NCBI RefSeq assembly: GCF_014656395.1 | Contig: NZ_BNCI01000001.1 | Location: forward strand, 62,001-126,000 | Direction of reading: 5' to 3' | DNA: 64,000 nucleotides | Origin: Kordiimonas sediminis | GTDB taxonomy: Bacteria > Pseudomonadota > Alphaproteobacteria > Sphingomonadales > Kordiimonadaceae | Part shown: positions 8,417 to 17,474 of the stretch, one piece after another | Layout: every line of letters starts with the position of its first letter | How positions within the stretch are numbered: position 1 is the first letter of the stretch | Translations under genes and position numbers: made by a program | The notes under the pieces: generated by a model | What the model was told of the DNA's origin: nothing | The model's input: the letters and a program-made list of their open reading frames with translations, nothing else | Database searches by the model: none

Positions 8417-8453
8417 CTAAACCATAGGGCAATTAGACCGACCTATGGTCTAG
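8417..8453. promoter_or_regulatory. Imperfect palindrome in the TonB-receptor leader
   Basis: CTAAACCATAGG (8417-8428) and CCTATGGTCTAG (8442-8453) form a 12-bp inverted repeat with one mismatch and a 13-nt loop, about 70 bp before the receptor start. It could be an operator or a leader RNA hairpin. It does not match a Fur box. Confidence 0.4.
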
Positions 8454-8521
8454 GCCCTTTGGTGCGAAAGACACCACCTGTCCTGTTGGGGGGACACAAC
8501 ATTAAAAAATTGGAGGAAAGA

Positions 8522-10939
8522 ATGTACGCAAGTTCTTACACGAAAGCTGGCCTGTATAGGTCGCTGATGTGCGGCGTGGCAATTGCCACGCTTATGCCTG
8601 CTGCATGGGCACAAACAGAATCTGATTCAGACGCAGTCACTGAAATCGAAGAAGTTTATGTAACCGCCCGAAAAAAACAGGAACTGATCGTAGAAGTTCC
8701 AATGAACATCGCAGCAGTAGGCGCGGAAGAAATTTCAAAAAGAAACCTGATTAACAAGGAAGATGTTTACCGCTCGATCGCCGGTGCCGCTGCTCCAGGC
8801 GTTGGGGATATCAGTGGACGGGGTCAGCTGATTTTACGGGGCCTCAGTGGCGGTAACGATGCTACACCGAACACAACAAGTACCTTCACAGATGGCATTC
8901 CGCTAAACTTCTCCGATCTGTATGATGTAGAGCGTGTAGAAGTCCTGCGCGGCCCACAAGGAACACTGTACGGGTCCAACGCCATCGGTGGTACGGTACG
9001 GATCATCACCAAAAAACCAGATTTGTCAGAAATGTCAGTGGGCGGATCAATTCTCTTTAAGACAGAGCATCACCGTCCTGGGACAGAAGTCCGCGGATAC
9101 GGCATGATCAACGTGCCCATTATGGAAGACAAACTTGCCCTGCGCGTATCTGGCTCCAGCGGGTCCAAAGCGGGCAAGATTATCAACGTCTATAATGATC
9201 ATAACGGCGAAGAAGAAGAAAAATTTATCCGGGCTCAGCTTATGTGGGCCCCGTCAGACACAACGCGCGTAAATCTTAGCTATGTCAATCAGGACTTTTA
9301 TGACAGCACTTATCAAGCTGTAGATGTATCCACGCCGAGCTACTATTATGAAGCAATCCTGACGGCTAACCCTGATGCTCCTTACGGCTATGATGTTGCA
9401 TTCGACTTTCCAAACTGCCCTACCGGAGCGTCCCGTCCTGAATGTAAGTCCGGTGGTAATATTATGGGTGACTACAACCCGGAATTTGCCGTCTGGAACT
9501 TGGTAGATAATTATACAGAATACAATATGGATGTCTTTGGCTTAACCGTCGACAAGGATAACCTGATCGACGGAATTGATATGTCGTATGCCGGGTCGTA
9601 CCGTGACTTTACCACGTCTGGTCGCCAGGGCGGCTGGTCACGCTTTGATGCAAACGACATGTTCCGCACCTGGATTCTGGATCAGGATGCTTACGACCGC
9701 TGGACCCATGAAATTCGTTTTCAGTCTAATTCCGAAGGTCCGCTGGAATGGACAGTCGGTGCGTTCTATGACGAAATTGACTATGCACCAAGCGATTCCT
9801 GGCAGTGGCAGTATCACGCCAGTGACAATAAAAGCCGTGCAATTGCCGCTTATCTTTGGGGCGATTACTGGGGACTTGGTGATCCAACACAAATCGGCAT
9901 AGATATGTATGGTGACCCAACCAAAAACTACAATGCTACACGGTTTGAGACCAACCTGAAGGAATTGGCACTATTTGGGGAAGCCAGCTACACCTTTGAC
10001 CTGGGCGATAGTGGCAAGCTCGAAATCACAGGTGGCCTTCGCTATTATGACCTGAAAGATAAAATCCATACGGAAGTATCCGGCATCTGGGTCGGCGCTG
10101 AACCTAGTGTCACACGCACAGATGACGGGGAAAATGGTACCCGGAAGAAAGTCAGCGTCAACTGGATGCCAAATCAGGAATTTGCTGTCTTTGGTATTTA
10201 TTCAGAAGGCTATCGTCAGGGTGGTAATAACGGCCCAACCGCACCAAATGACTGTGCCAATGATGAAAATATCGATTCGTATGTAGACCGATATTCATCA
10301 GACAAAATCAAAAACTACGAGCTAGGTATGAAGGGCTTCCTATTTGAACGGAAGTTCCAGTTCTCGTCAGCTGTGTATCAGATTGACTGGACCGATGTGC
10401 AGACAAGTGTCTACATGCCGTCTTGTGGCTTCAGCTATACTGCGAATGCAGCATCCGCTCGGTCACGTGGGCTGGAGTTTGAGAGCACAACCTCTCTGAC
10501 CGATACGCTGAAATTCCTTGCTAACTTCTCCTATACAGATTCGAAAATGACATCTGATGTAGAAGCGCTTGGTGCGAAAGACGGCGATGATATGACCATG
10601 GTGCCAAAATATAACTTTTATGCAGCACTGGATAAGGAACTGGAAATTTGGGGACGGGAAGGCTCTGTCCGCATTGATGTATCCGGATACGGAAAATATA
10701 AATCACACTTCAATGTGAAGGATGAGGATATTTCCCCAGCTTATCAAATTGTCAATCTATCCGGCGGGATACAGGTCAATGAATATGCCCGTATCAGCCT
10801 GCATGTGAATAACATCTTTGATAAAAAGGCGGTCCGCTACGCGCGTTCTCGTAGTCGTAGTGACTGGTCCGGTAACACTTTGTCTGAATTTTACATTGAC
10901 GAACGTACAGTCGCACTGCGCCTGGACTTTAACTTCTAG
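8522..10939 (+). CDS. TonB-dependent outer-membrane receptor
   Basis: An 805-residue outer-membrane receptor that imports a ligand using TonB energy. The chosen ATG follows TTGGAGGAAAG; the open frame extends 38 codons upstream without support. A signal peptide ends at about residue 31 (AAWAQ), followed by a TonB box-like EEVYVTARKK. The plug domain contains VERVEVLRGPQGTLYGSNAIGG in its usual place (about residues 136-157). The 22-strand barrel ends in LDFNF with the C-terminal Phe needed for Bam insertion. The barrel is rich in Trp, Tyr and Asp and contains a loop with paired Cys (about residues 299-307). It is a stand-alone gene before a TPR-sulfotransferase; ligand unknown. Confidence 0.94.
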   Translation: MYASSYTKAGLYRSLMCGVAIATLMPAAWAQTESDSDAVTEIEEVYVTARKKQELIVEVPMNIAAVGAEEISKRNLINKEDVYRSIAGAAAPGVGDISGRGQLILRGLSGGNDATPNTTSTFTDGIPLNFSDLYDVERVEVLRGPQGTLYGSNAIGGTVRIITKKPDLSEMSVGGSILFKTEHHRPGTEVRGYGMINVPIMEDKLALRVSGSSGSKAGKIINVYNDHNGEEEEKFIRAQLMWAPSDTTRVNLSYVNQDFYDSTYQAVDVSTPSYYYEAILTANPDAPYGYDVAFDFPNCPTGASRPECKSGGNIMGDYNPEFAVWNLVDNYTEYNMDVFGLTVDKDNLIDGIDMSYAGSYRDFTTSGRQGGWSRFDANDMFRTWILDQDAYDRWTHEIRFQSNSEGPLEWTVGAFYDEIDYAPSDSWQWQYHASDNKSRAIAAYLWGDYWGLGDPTQIGIDMYGDPTKNYNATRFETNLKELALFGEASYTFDLGDSGKLEITGGLRYYDLKDKIHTEVSGIWVGAEPSVTRTDDGENGTRKKVSVNWMPNQEFAVFGIYSEGYRQGGNNGPTAPNDCANDENIDSYVDRYSSDKIKNYELGMKGFLFERKFQFSSAVYQIDWTDVQTSVYMPSCGFSYTANAASARSRGLEFESTTSLTDTLKFLANFSYTDSKMTSDVEALGAKDGDDMTMVPKYNFYAALDKELEIWGREGSVRIDVSGYGKYKSHFNVKDEDISPAYQIVNLSGGIQVNEYARISLHVNNIFDKKAVRYARSRSRSDWSGNTLSEFYIDERTVALRLDFNF

Positions 10940-10956
10940 TAAATCCTTAAAAAATT

Positions 10957-10978
10957 GGTGGTCCTTTTGAGGTCCACC
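10957..10978 (+). terminator. Weak hairpin after the TonB receptor
   Basis: GGTGGTCC (10957-10964) pairs with GGTCCACC (10971-10978) across a 6-nt loop with one T-T mismatch, 17 bp past the receptor stop. It has no U tract, so it may be only a transcript-end stabiliser. Confidence 0.35.
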
Positions 10979-11040
10979 ACCCTCTATGGTGTCTTAAGCT
11001 GATAATTATAGTAGATAATTTTACAGTCGGAATTTTGCCT

Positions 11041-13035
11041 ATGTCAGCGCATCAAAGTTTTTATCAATCCGTTGCAACCCAGATCAAAATGGGAAGCACT
11101 GATGTCGCTATTCACCGATTGGATGCTTTTTTGCGAGATGAACCAAATGATCTGACAGCCCTGTCATTCATGGGATCTGCCTGTCTGGCATCAGGTGATC
11201 AGCATAAGGCTTTTTCTTATTTTGAGAAAGCAATCAAAATTGCGCCGAACTCCTATCAGGTTCATGCTGACCTTGCCTATGCCGCGATGCGGGCAAAACG
11301 ACGGGAAAAGGCCGCCCAGCATTTTGAAATTGCCACCAAACTTAATCCTGATTTTTATCAGGCATGGGTCAATCTGTCTAAACTCTACTTTGAAATGGAA
11401 CGCTTCACCGACGCAAGAAACAGTCTTGACCAGTCAGAAGCCTGTGATCCCATGGAAGCAGACTATCTGGATATTCATAGGGCCATGCAGGAAAAGGCCC
11501 ACGGCAAAGCAGAGAAAATTGCCCGGTCCATGCTCGACAAAGTCCCGGGACATCCACGGGCGGCTTATGTTCTTGCCCATCTGGCAGGCACGGTTGGCGC
11601 CTACGAACAGGCAACCAAGATCCTGAAAAACACGCTTGATCTATACCCTGCCAACTATTGGACCAGGCAATCGCTTATTCAATATCTGGAGAAGATCGGT
11701 GCCTATATCCCTGCAATCATAGAAGCCAAAATACTGACGAAACTGCGTCCGGACAGTCATAGCTGGCTAATTCTTTCCCAAACCTATGAGCAAACTGGAC
11801 AATATGAAGACGCCTTGAATGCCTTGGATAAAGCTGCCGAACTGATAGCGGAAACTCCGGAGCTACAAGCCACAATTGACCAAACACGCGGGCATCTTCT
11901 GAAAATTCATGGGCGCTACGGAGAAAGCGAACAAGCCTACCGTGCCTGTATCGCAAATTCCCCTGGAAATGGCGCAGGATGGTGGGGACTGGCTGACTTT
12001 GAAAACTTTCAATTTAGTGAAGATGACCAGACCAGCATGCTAATGCTGGCCGATGACTATAGTGCAGATCAAGATCAGCGTTGTCTGGCTGCTTTCGCAC
12101 TGGCCAAGGCCTATGAGCAGGACCATGATTATGAAATGGCATTTCACTGGTTCCAAAAGGCAAATTCCCTTCGAACAGATATCTTCTTTGACCCCAATAA
12201 AAACCAGGAATTTTGCGACCTGCTGTGTGCAACCTTTACACCCGATATGTTGCAGGCTCAGGCCACCCCAGAGCCAGAAGGCCCAACACCAATATTCATT
12301 GTAGGCTTGCCGAGGGCTGGCTCAACCCTGCTTGAACAGATACTTGCAACACACAGCAAGATTGAAAGCACCACAGCGTTCACAACACTACCAAGTCTTG
12401 AACGGCGTATTACCATCAAAGGGAATGAATTTGGCGCCCGCTATCCTATGTCTCTTGAGTATTTCAGTGCAGCTGACCTGTCACGGTTTGGTCAATCCTA
12501 TCTTGATGAGACCGCTGTCTACCGATCCGGAAAGCCCTATTTCATTGATAGACTACCACCAAACTTTGAGCGGATCGGATTGATTCATAAAATACTGCCG
12601 CAAGCCATCATTATTGATGTCCGAAGACACCCGCTTGATTGCGGGCTCAGCGCCTATACCCAGCATTTCGTAGCAGGACACGACTATAGCTATAATATGG
12701 ACCATATCGGAGCATACTATAACGGATATCTACAAATTATGGATCACTGGGACGAGGTTATATCTGACAAGGTGATTTTGGTGCACTATGAACAGCTAAT
12801 CAATAATCCAGCTGATACCATTCAAAACCTGTTTGAGTACATCGGCATCCCGTTTGAAGAAGAATGTCTGAACTTTCATACTAATCATCGCGCAGTCGGC
12901 ACAGCTAGTTTAGAACAGGTCCCCGGGCCGCTTAATAAAAAAAGAATTGGTCGATGGCATAACTATGCCGATAATTTAACACCTCTTATGGATGCGCTTG
13001 GTGATACAACACTCGCCCGCTTTGACGATATTTAA
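11041..13035 (+). CDS. TPR-repeat sulfotransferase
   Basis: A 664-residue protein. Residues 1 to about 400 consist of tandem tetratricopeptide repeats (for example HKAFSYFEKAIKIAPNSYQV and ARRxxA-like helix pairs). From about 417 there is a sulfotransferase domain (Sulfotransfer_3 type) with the 5'-phosphosulfate loop PIFIVGLPRAGSTLLEQIL and, further on, the 3'-phosphate-binding VRRHPLDCGLSAY region. It should transfer sulfate from PAPS to an unknown acceptor; the TPR half probably recognises a protein or glycan partner. I use the ATG at 11041; a TTG two codons earlier is possible and the ribosome site is weak. No signal peptide is seen, so it is cytosolic. Such fusions recur in marine Proteobacteria. 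Confidence 0.9.
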   Translation: MSAHQSFYQSVATQIKMGSTDVAIHRLDAFLRDEPNDLTALSFMGSACLASGDQHKAFSYFEKAIKIAPNSYQVHADLAYAAMRAKRREKAAQHFEIATKLNPDFYQAWVNLSKLYFEMERFTDARNSLDQSEACDPMEADYLDIHRAMQEKAHGKAEKIARSMLDKVPGHPRAAYVLAHLAGTVGAYEQATKILKNTLDLYPANYWTRQSLIQYLEKIGAYIPAIIEAKILTKLRPDSHSWLILSQTYEQTGQYEDALNALDKAAELIAETPELQATIDQTRGHLLKIHGRYGESEQAYRACIANSPGNGAGWWGLADFENFQFSEDDQTSMLMLADDYSADQDQRCLAAFALAKAYEQDHDYEMAFHWFQKANSLRTDIFFDPNKNQEFCDLLCATFTPDMLQAQATPEPEGPTPIFIVGLPRAGSTLLEQILATHSKIESTTAFTTLPSLERRITIKGNEFGARYPMSLEYFSAADLSRFGQSYLDETAVYRSGKPYFIDRLPPNFERIGLIHKILPQAIIIDVRRHPLDCGLSAYTQHFVAGHDYSYNMDHIGAYYNGYLQIMDHWDEVISDKVILVHYEQLINNPADTIQNLFEYIGIPFEEECLNFHTNHRAVGTASLEQVPGPLNKKRIGRWHNYADNLTPLMDALGDTTLARFDDI

Positions 13036-13173
13036 TCAGCCTGCCAGGCCATAAAAGCGGTAAGAGAGATATTACTCCGCAAAAGCGTAACATTTCTGTC
13101 ACAATTCAGTTGTTATTATATCGTCAGGTGTAGATAATCCTGCACGCTTGGGATTGTTACAGAAAGAGTGTTG

Positions 13174-14403
13174 ATGGTAAGTACGCGAAGAAACACAAAC
13201 AAGACACAGGAAACATCTATTTCCAGCGCTTCAAATCGTGACGAAGTACCCTCTGCGTCTAATCTACGGATTGCTTTGTTTTCAGGAAACTACAACTATG
13301 TGAAAGACGGTGCCAATCAGGCGCTGAATAAACTGGTTGCCTTTCTTGAAGCGCAGGGCGCTGCTGTGCGTGTGTACTCACCAACCTCTTCTACCCCGGC
13401 TTTCAAACCGGCAGGCACCCTTATAAGCGTGCCGTCTATTCCAATTCCGCTAAGGGATGAATACCGTCTTGCCATTGGTCTGCCGCGCTCAATCATCCGC
13501 GACCTTGACCGGTTCAATCCCAATATTGTGCATATCTCTGCGCCGGACATACTGGGCCAAAAAGCCATTAGCTATGCCCGCAAACGCAGCCTGCCTGTTG
13601 TCGCAAGCGTGCATACACGCTTCGAAAAGTATCTGAGCTATTACCGGCTGGGCTGGTTAGAGAAATATTTAGAATCCAAGATCGCCAAAGTTTACAACAG
13701 CTGCGATGAAATTTTCATCCCTACCCCCTGCATGGAAGATATTCTGCGGGACACCGGGGTGATTGTGCCGATGAAAACATGGACACGCGGCATCGACCTT
13801 GATCTCTACAGCCCCACCAAACGGGATGAAAGCTGGCGGCAAAAACAAGGCTTTGCCAAAGATGATGTGGTTATCACTTTTGTCGGCCGTGTCGTATTGG
13901 AAAAAGGACTGGATACATTCGCTGATGCCCTTGATATCCTGATTGACCGCGGGGTAAAATTCAAAACCCTTGTGATCGGCGAAGGCCCCAAGCGTGAATG
14001 GTTCACAGAGCGTATGCCCCATGCCCAGTTCCTTGGCTTTCAAAGCGGCGAAGACCTGGCACGCGCATATGCGTCGTCTGATATTTTCTTCAACCCGTCC
14101 AATACAGAAACATTCGGCAATGTCACCCTGGAAGCGATGGCGTCCGGTGTAGCACAGGTCTGCGCGCAGGCGTGCGGTAGCCAGTTTCTGGTCGTGGACG
14201 GGGAAACAGGCTATCTGGCGCCCCATGATGATGCACCCGCGTTTGCTGAAAAACTCGAAATGTTGATCACCGACAAGGAAACCAGGCAGAAATTCTCAGA
14301 AGCGAGCATTGCCAGAGGGCTCAGCTTCAACTGGCGGTCTGTTCTTGGGCAAGTCATAAGCCACTATCAGGAACTGCTATCCCTGAAAGAAAGAGCCCAC
14401 TAA
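13174..14403 (+). CDS. GT4-type glycosyltransferase
   Basis: A 409-residue glycosyltransferase of the GT-B fold. The N-terminal half has FSGNYNYVKDGANQALNKLV, a G-rich acceptor-side loop, and IVHISAPDILGQKAISYAR; the C-terminal half has VGRVVLEKGLDTFADAL and the nucleotide-sugar motif SNTETFGNVTLEAMASG (E-x7-E) at about residues 309-325. The pattern is closest to the SqdX/MgtA-like branch that builds glycolipids from GDP-mannose or UDP-sulfoquinovose, but the donor cannot be fixed by eye. GTG and TTG codons precede the chosen ATG; AGAAAGAG is best spaced for the ATG. It probably works with the membrane protein encoded 154 bp downstream. Confidence 0.9.
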   Translation: MVSTRRNTNKTQETSISSASNRDEVPSASNLRIALFSGNYNYVKDGANQALNKLVAFLEAQGAAVRVYSPTSSTPAFKPAGTLISVPSIPIPLRDEYRLAIGLPRSIIRDLDRFNPNIVHISAPDILGQKAISYARKRSLPVVASVHTRFEKYLSYYRLGWLEKYLESKIAKVYNSCDEIFIPTPCMEDILRDTGVIVPMKTWTRGIDLDLYSPTKRDESWRQKQGFAKDDVVITFVGRVVLEKGLDTFADALDILIDRGVKFKTLVIGEGPKREWFTERMPHAQFLGFQSGEDLARAYASSDIFFNPSNTETFGNVTLEAMASGVAQVCAQACGSQFLVVDGETGYLAPHDDAPAFAEKLEMLITDKETRQKFSEASIARGLSFNWRSVLGQVISHYQELLSLKERAH

Positions 14404-14557
14404 GGCGGAATACGCCAATCCCTTACTTAAAGCCGTAGAAGATTAGCTATGCGGGGCTGTGTGCGGATAACAGGGGTGTACTTCTTCGTCCCATCTGGGG
14501 TAAAGGAAAGTTACATAACGACCCTGCTGGCAACACTAACAAGGAAAAGAACAGACA

Positions 14558-15580
14558 GTGCCCCTCGTACGCATGCGAAACCTGCTCGCGAGCATTGATC
14601 CTGATCTTTCGAAAAAGATTGGCGCTGTGCTACAGCTAACCCTGCTGGTTTTGCTTGTATGGTATCTGTTAGGGCGTCTGTCCGATCTGGGCTGGCGGGA
14701 CGTGTTGGCTAACCTGCCAACCAATCCTCTGTTCTATGCTATTTTTCTTTTTAATTTTCTTTTATTCCCAACGAGCGAATTGCTGATCTACCGGCGTCAC
14801 TGGCGACCCCATGCGCCGTCGGACAAAGCCCTGTTTTTTGCCTTTCTTCGTAAGCAGGCCCTGAATGATGCGGTATTAAGCTACAGCGGTGAAGCCTTCC
14901 TGTTTTTGTGGGGACGGCGAAACCTGACCCTAGGTGCGCATAAGATTTTCGCCATCGTCAAAGACAGCACCCTTTTGTCAGCCGCAGTGTCATCATCCGC
15001 AACCTTCTTCATTGTCTTGATTTTCTGGTACACAGGCGGGCTGGAGACTTTGCTGAACGGTATTCCAACCTCTCTGCCCTATATTGCCGCAGCCCTTACT
15101 GTCGGCATATTGGTTGTGCCAATACTATTGGTGTTTGGAAAACGCATTTTGCAGCATTCAAGGAAAGAGCTAAGACGCATTGCCGGGATGCACTTTCTTC
15201 GTATGATGCTGTTTGAAAGCCTGCTGATTGCACAGTGGTCCCTGATCCTGCCTGAAGTGCCACTGTTGACATGGGTCGGCTTTATCGCAGCCAAGCTTGT
15301 CCTGACCCGCATCCCCTTCATGCCCAACAAGGAACTGATTTTGCTGGGGCTGGCCGTAACGCTTGTCGCCTACATCCCAACACCAGAAGCAGCCCTTGCA
15401 GGGCTTTTTCTTGCAAACACGGCCCTTAGCCAAATATCCAATTTGCTGGTGATTATTGTTTTTGGCCTATTGGGGTTACGCAAGACACCCGGAGCCGCGC
15501 TGCCAGACGAGGCCCCTGTCACACCACCCGAAACAACTGAACAAGCGCACCCCGCACAGCAAGAAGCTAACAAGTCATAG
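14558..15580 (+). CDS. Multispanning membrane protein, LPG-synthase TM / flippase-like
   Basis: A 340-residue protein with about eight hydrophobic helices and a Pro/Glu/Ala-rich hydrophilic tail (about 310-340). Its general layout recalls the membrane half of lysylphosphatidylglycerol synthases and AglD-like UPF0104 proteins, which often partner with GT4 glycosyltransferases, as here. No soluble catalytic domain is attached. The GTG at 14558 has AAGGAAAAG upstream at a rather long spacing; the ATG at 14573 is an alternative. A role in moving or supporting a glycolipid made by the preceding enzyme is inference. The 154-bp gap before it contains no gene. Confidence 0.7.
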   Translation: MPLVRMRNLLASIDPDLSKKIGAVLQLTLLVLLVWYLLGRLSDLGWRDVLANLPTNPLFYAIFLFNFLLFPTSELLIYRRHWRPHAPSDKALFFAFLRKQALNDAVLSYSGEAFLFLWGRRNLTLGAHKIFAIVKDSTLLSAAVSSSATFFIVLIFWYTGGLETLLNGIPTSLPYIAAALTVGILVVPILLVFGKRILQHSRKELRRIAGMHFLRMMLFESLLIAQWSLILPEVPLLTWVGFIAAKLVLTRIPFMPNKELILLGLAVTLVAYIPTPEAALAGLFLANTALSQISNLLVIIVFGLLGLRKTPGAALPDEAPVTPPETTEQAHPAQQEANKS

Positions 15581-15647
15581 ACCTGATGCTAATCTCTCCT
15601 GTAGGGTATTTCCAAAGTGATAGAGAGAACAGCAGAAGGAAGGTTCC

Positions 15648-16451
15648 GTGCAAAATAATACACCCTTTGTATTGTATGAAATGTCAGGCCATGTTGTGTG
15701 GTTAACAATGAACCGCCCACAGGAACGCAATCCACTGTCATCAAAGATGATCCGCGCCCTGACGGAGGCAGTTGACAGGGCAACACACGACCCGGATGTC
15801 CGCGTCATCGTTCTGACTGGCGCCGGTCCAGTCTTCTCTGCCGGGCATGACCTGAAAGAAATGTCAGGCAAAACAGAAGGATGCGAACCCGATCCGGAAA
15901 AGCGCATATCTACAATTCTGGCAGACTGCGCCCACATGATGTTATCACTGGTACGGTCGCCCAAACCGGTCATAGCCTGTGTGCAGGGCACTGCCAGTGC
16001 AGCAGGCTGTCAACTGGTGTCGATGTGTGATCTGGCAATTGCGCAGAGCGAGGCAAAGTTTTGCGCGCCCGGCGTTAACATTGGCACATTCTGTACTACA
16101 CCCCTTGTCGGCATTGGCCGCAATATGCACCGCAAACATGCTATGGAGTTGGCATTGACCGGCGATATGTTTAGCGCAGAAGACGCCTTCCGGTTCGGGT
16201 TAATCAACAGGGCCGTTGATGCGACTGCCCTTAGGGAAGAAGTGGAAAGCCTGGCCCAGAAAATTGCGGCCAAATCTGCAGTGGGTATCAGTAGTGGCAA
16301 GCGGGCCTTTTATCATCAAATAGAAGAAACCATGGAGCAGGCATATAAGATCGCCAGTCTTGACATGCTACAAGCCATGATGTCCGAGGAGTGCGATGAA
16401 GGCGTAGCTGCGTTTTTTGAAAAACGGGCGCCCCACTGGAAAGGGCTTTAA
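15648..16451 (+). CDS. Crotonase-fold protein, ECHDC3-like, catalytic Glu residues missing
   Basis: A 267-residue member of the enoyl-CoA hydratase/isomerase superfamily. The CoA/oxyanion-hole motif FSAGHDLKEM (about 64-73) and the second oxyanion region TASAAGCQLVSMCDLAIA are intact. Both glutamates that add water in true hydratases are absent: the GGGCEL Glu is Gln in AAGCQL, and the position in the QPE motif reads APGVNIG. The GVNIGTFCTTP stretch is typical of ECHDC3, whose reaction is not established. The GTG start follows AGAAGGAAGG. The stop is directly followed by the CoA-binding protein gene. It is therefore unlikely to be a classical hydratase such as PaaF. Confidence 0.85.
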   Translation: MQNNTPFVLYEMSGHVVWLTMNRPQERNPLSSKMIRALTEAVDRATHDPDVRVIVLTGAGPVFSAGHDLKEMSGKTEGCEPDPEKRISTILADCAHMMLSLVRSPKPVIACVQGTASAAGCQLVSMCDLAIAQSEAKFCAPGVNIGTFCTTPLVGIGRNMHRKHAMELALTGDMFSAEDAFRFGLINRAVDATALREEVESLAQKIAAKSAVGISSGKRAFYHQIEETMEQAYKIASLDMLQAMMSEECDEGVAAFFEKRAPHWKGL

Positions 16452-16452
16452 C

Positions 16453-16872
16453 ATGAACGATGCAGATATCGCGCACTGGCTGAAGAAAACAAAGACGATA
16501 GCACTGGTTGGTGCCAGCCCCAATGTATCCCGACCCAGTAATAGGGTTCTGAAGTTCCTTTTGCAGGAAGGCTATGATGTCTATCCAGTCAATCCGGGCC
16601 ACGCTGGCAAATCGTTACATGGCCGCGAGATATTCCCGAATTTGCACGCCATACCAAAGCCTGTTGATATGGTGGATGTCTTCCGCCAGTCAGATGCACT
16701 GCCCGGCATCGTGGAAGACAGTATCGCCATCGGCGCACCGCTCGTGTGGACACAGTTAGGTGTTAAAAATGCCGACGCGGAACACATGGCGGCTAAGGCC
16801 GGGGTCACCATGATTATTGATCGCTGTCCCGCAATTGAAATTCCCCGCCTGCGTCGGCTGGGGCTTTTCTAA
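16453..16872 (+). CDS. CoA-binding domain protein (YccU-like)
   Basis: A 139-residue cytosolic protein consisting of one Rossmann-type CoA-binding domain: IALVGASPNVSRPSNRVLKF near the N-terminus (about 17-36), VYPVNPGHAGKSLHGR, VDMVDVFR and VWTQLGV. It is of normal length for the YccU/CoA_binding_2 family, which resembles the N-terminal domain of succinyl-CoA synthetase alpha and ADP-forming acyl-CoA synthetases but lacks the catalytic His domain. I start at the ATG one base after the preceding stop, preceded by AAAGGG, so the two genes are translationally linked. The pairing of a CoA-binding domain with an ECHDC3-like protein is suggestive, but no reaction is known. Confidence 0.88.
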   Translation: MNDADIAHWLKKTKTIALVGASPNVSRPSNRVLKFLLQEGYDVYPVNPGHAGKSLHGREIFPNLHAIPKPVDMVDVFRQSDALPGIVEDSIAIGAPLVWTQLGVKNADAEHMAAKAGVTMIIDRCPAIEIPRLRRLGLF

Positions 16873-16901
16873 TTTCTAAACCTAATAGGCTTCAAGTCAG
16901 G

Positions 16902-17342
16902 TTACCGTTTAACCTGCCGCAGGGAAATACTGGTGTGCACATGCTCAACCCCAGGCGCGCTGAATAATTCAGCATTCAGAAACAGTTCGTAATCCCGGAT
17001 ATTTCTCGCATGAATTTTTAAAAGATAATCTGCCTGCCCGGTGATGGAATGACACTCCAGAACCGCTTTCGATTGCTTTATCACGGTTTCAAACTTTCCC
17101 ACATTGTCCTTGGAATGCCTGTTAAGGTTTACAAGCGCAAATGCGGTCAGCTCAAACCCCATTTTCTCGTCACTGACCCGAACCGTATATCCCTCGATAA
17201 TACCCGCAGCTTCCAAAGCCTTGATTCTGCGCCATACTGACGCCTGCGAACTATTGACCTTTTCACCTATCTGCTGATGCGAAATTTTCGCATCTTCGAT
17301 CAGGCAATCCAGAATGGCTTTATCAACATCATCAATCTGCAT
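16902..17342 (-). CDS. Lrp/AsnC family transcriptional regulator
   Basis: A 146-residue regulator with an N-terminal winged helix-turn-helix (DVDKAILDCLIEDAKISHQQ through SSQASVWRRIKALEAAGIIE, residues about 4-50) and a C-terminal RAM ligand-binding domain (about 65-140; CHSITGQADYLLKIHARN carries the typical G-x-x-D-Y/F). Lrp proteins form octamers that sense amino acids. It is divergent from the indolepyruvate oxidoreductase gene with a 132-bp AT-rich spacer, the usual arrangement for alphaproteobacterial Lrp/IOR pairs, so it probably senses an aromatic amino acid and controls that gene; this is inference from position. Confidence 0.93.
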   Translation of the reverse strand: MQIDDVDKAILDCLIEDAKISHQQIGEKVNSSQASVWRRIKALEAAGIIEGYTVRVSDEKMGFELTAFALVNLNRHSKDNVGKFETVIKQSKAVLECHSITGQADYLLKIHARNIRDYELFLNAELFSAPGVEHVHTSISLRQVKR

Positions 17343-17349
17343 GTATTAT

Positions 17350-17382
17350 TTATTCCATAATATAATTTATATGAATTATTCA
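17350..17382. promoter_or_regulatory. AT-rich divergent control region, possible Lrp sites
   Basis: The gap between the Lrp gene and the oxidoreductase gene has a run of A/T with short symmetric elements: TTATTCCATAA (17350-17360) and TGAATTATTCA (17372-17382), about two helical turns apart. Lrp-type proteins bind such degenerate AT-rich phased sites. There is no stronger evidence than sequence character and location. Confidence 0.35.
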
Positions 17383-17474
17383 TTGCACAATTTCCCCTTA
17401 CCTGTCGATATTTGATCAGATAATTCAGCAATTAGTGCTAAAATTACCCCCAAAGAGAGACGGAGCTGGATACA

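Noticed and set aside
15648-16451. Crotonase gene as the missing PaaF
   Set aside because: Both catalytic glutamates of hydratases are replaced and the sequence is ECHDC3-like.
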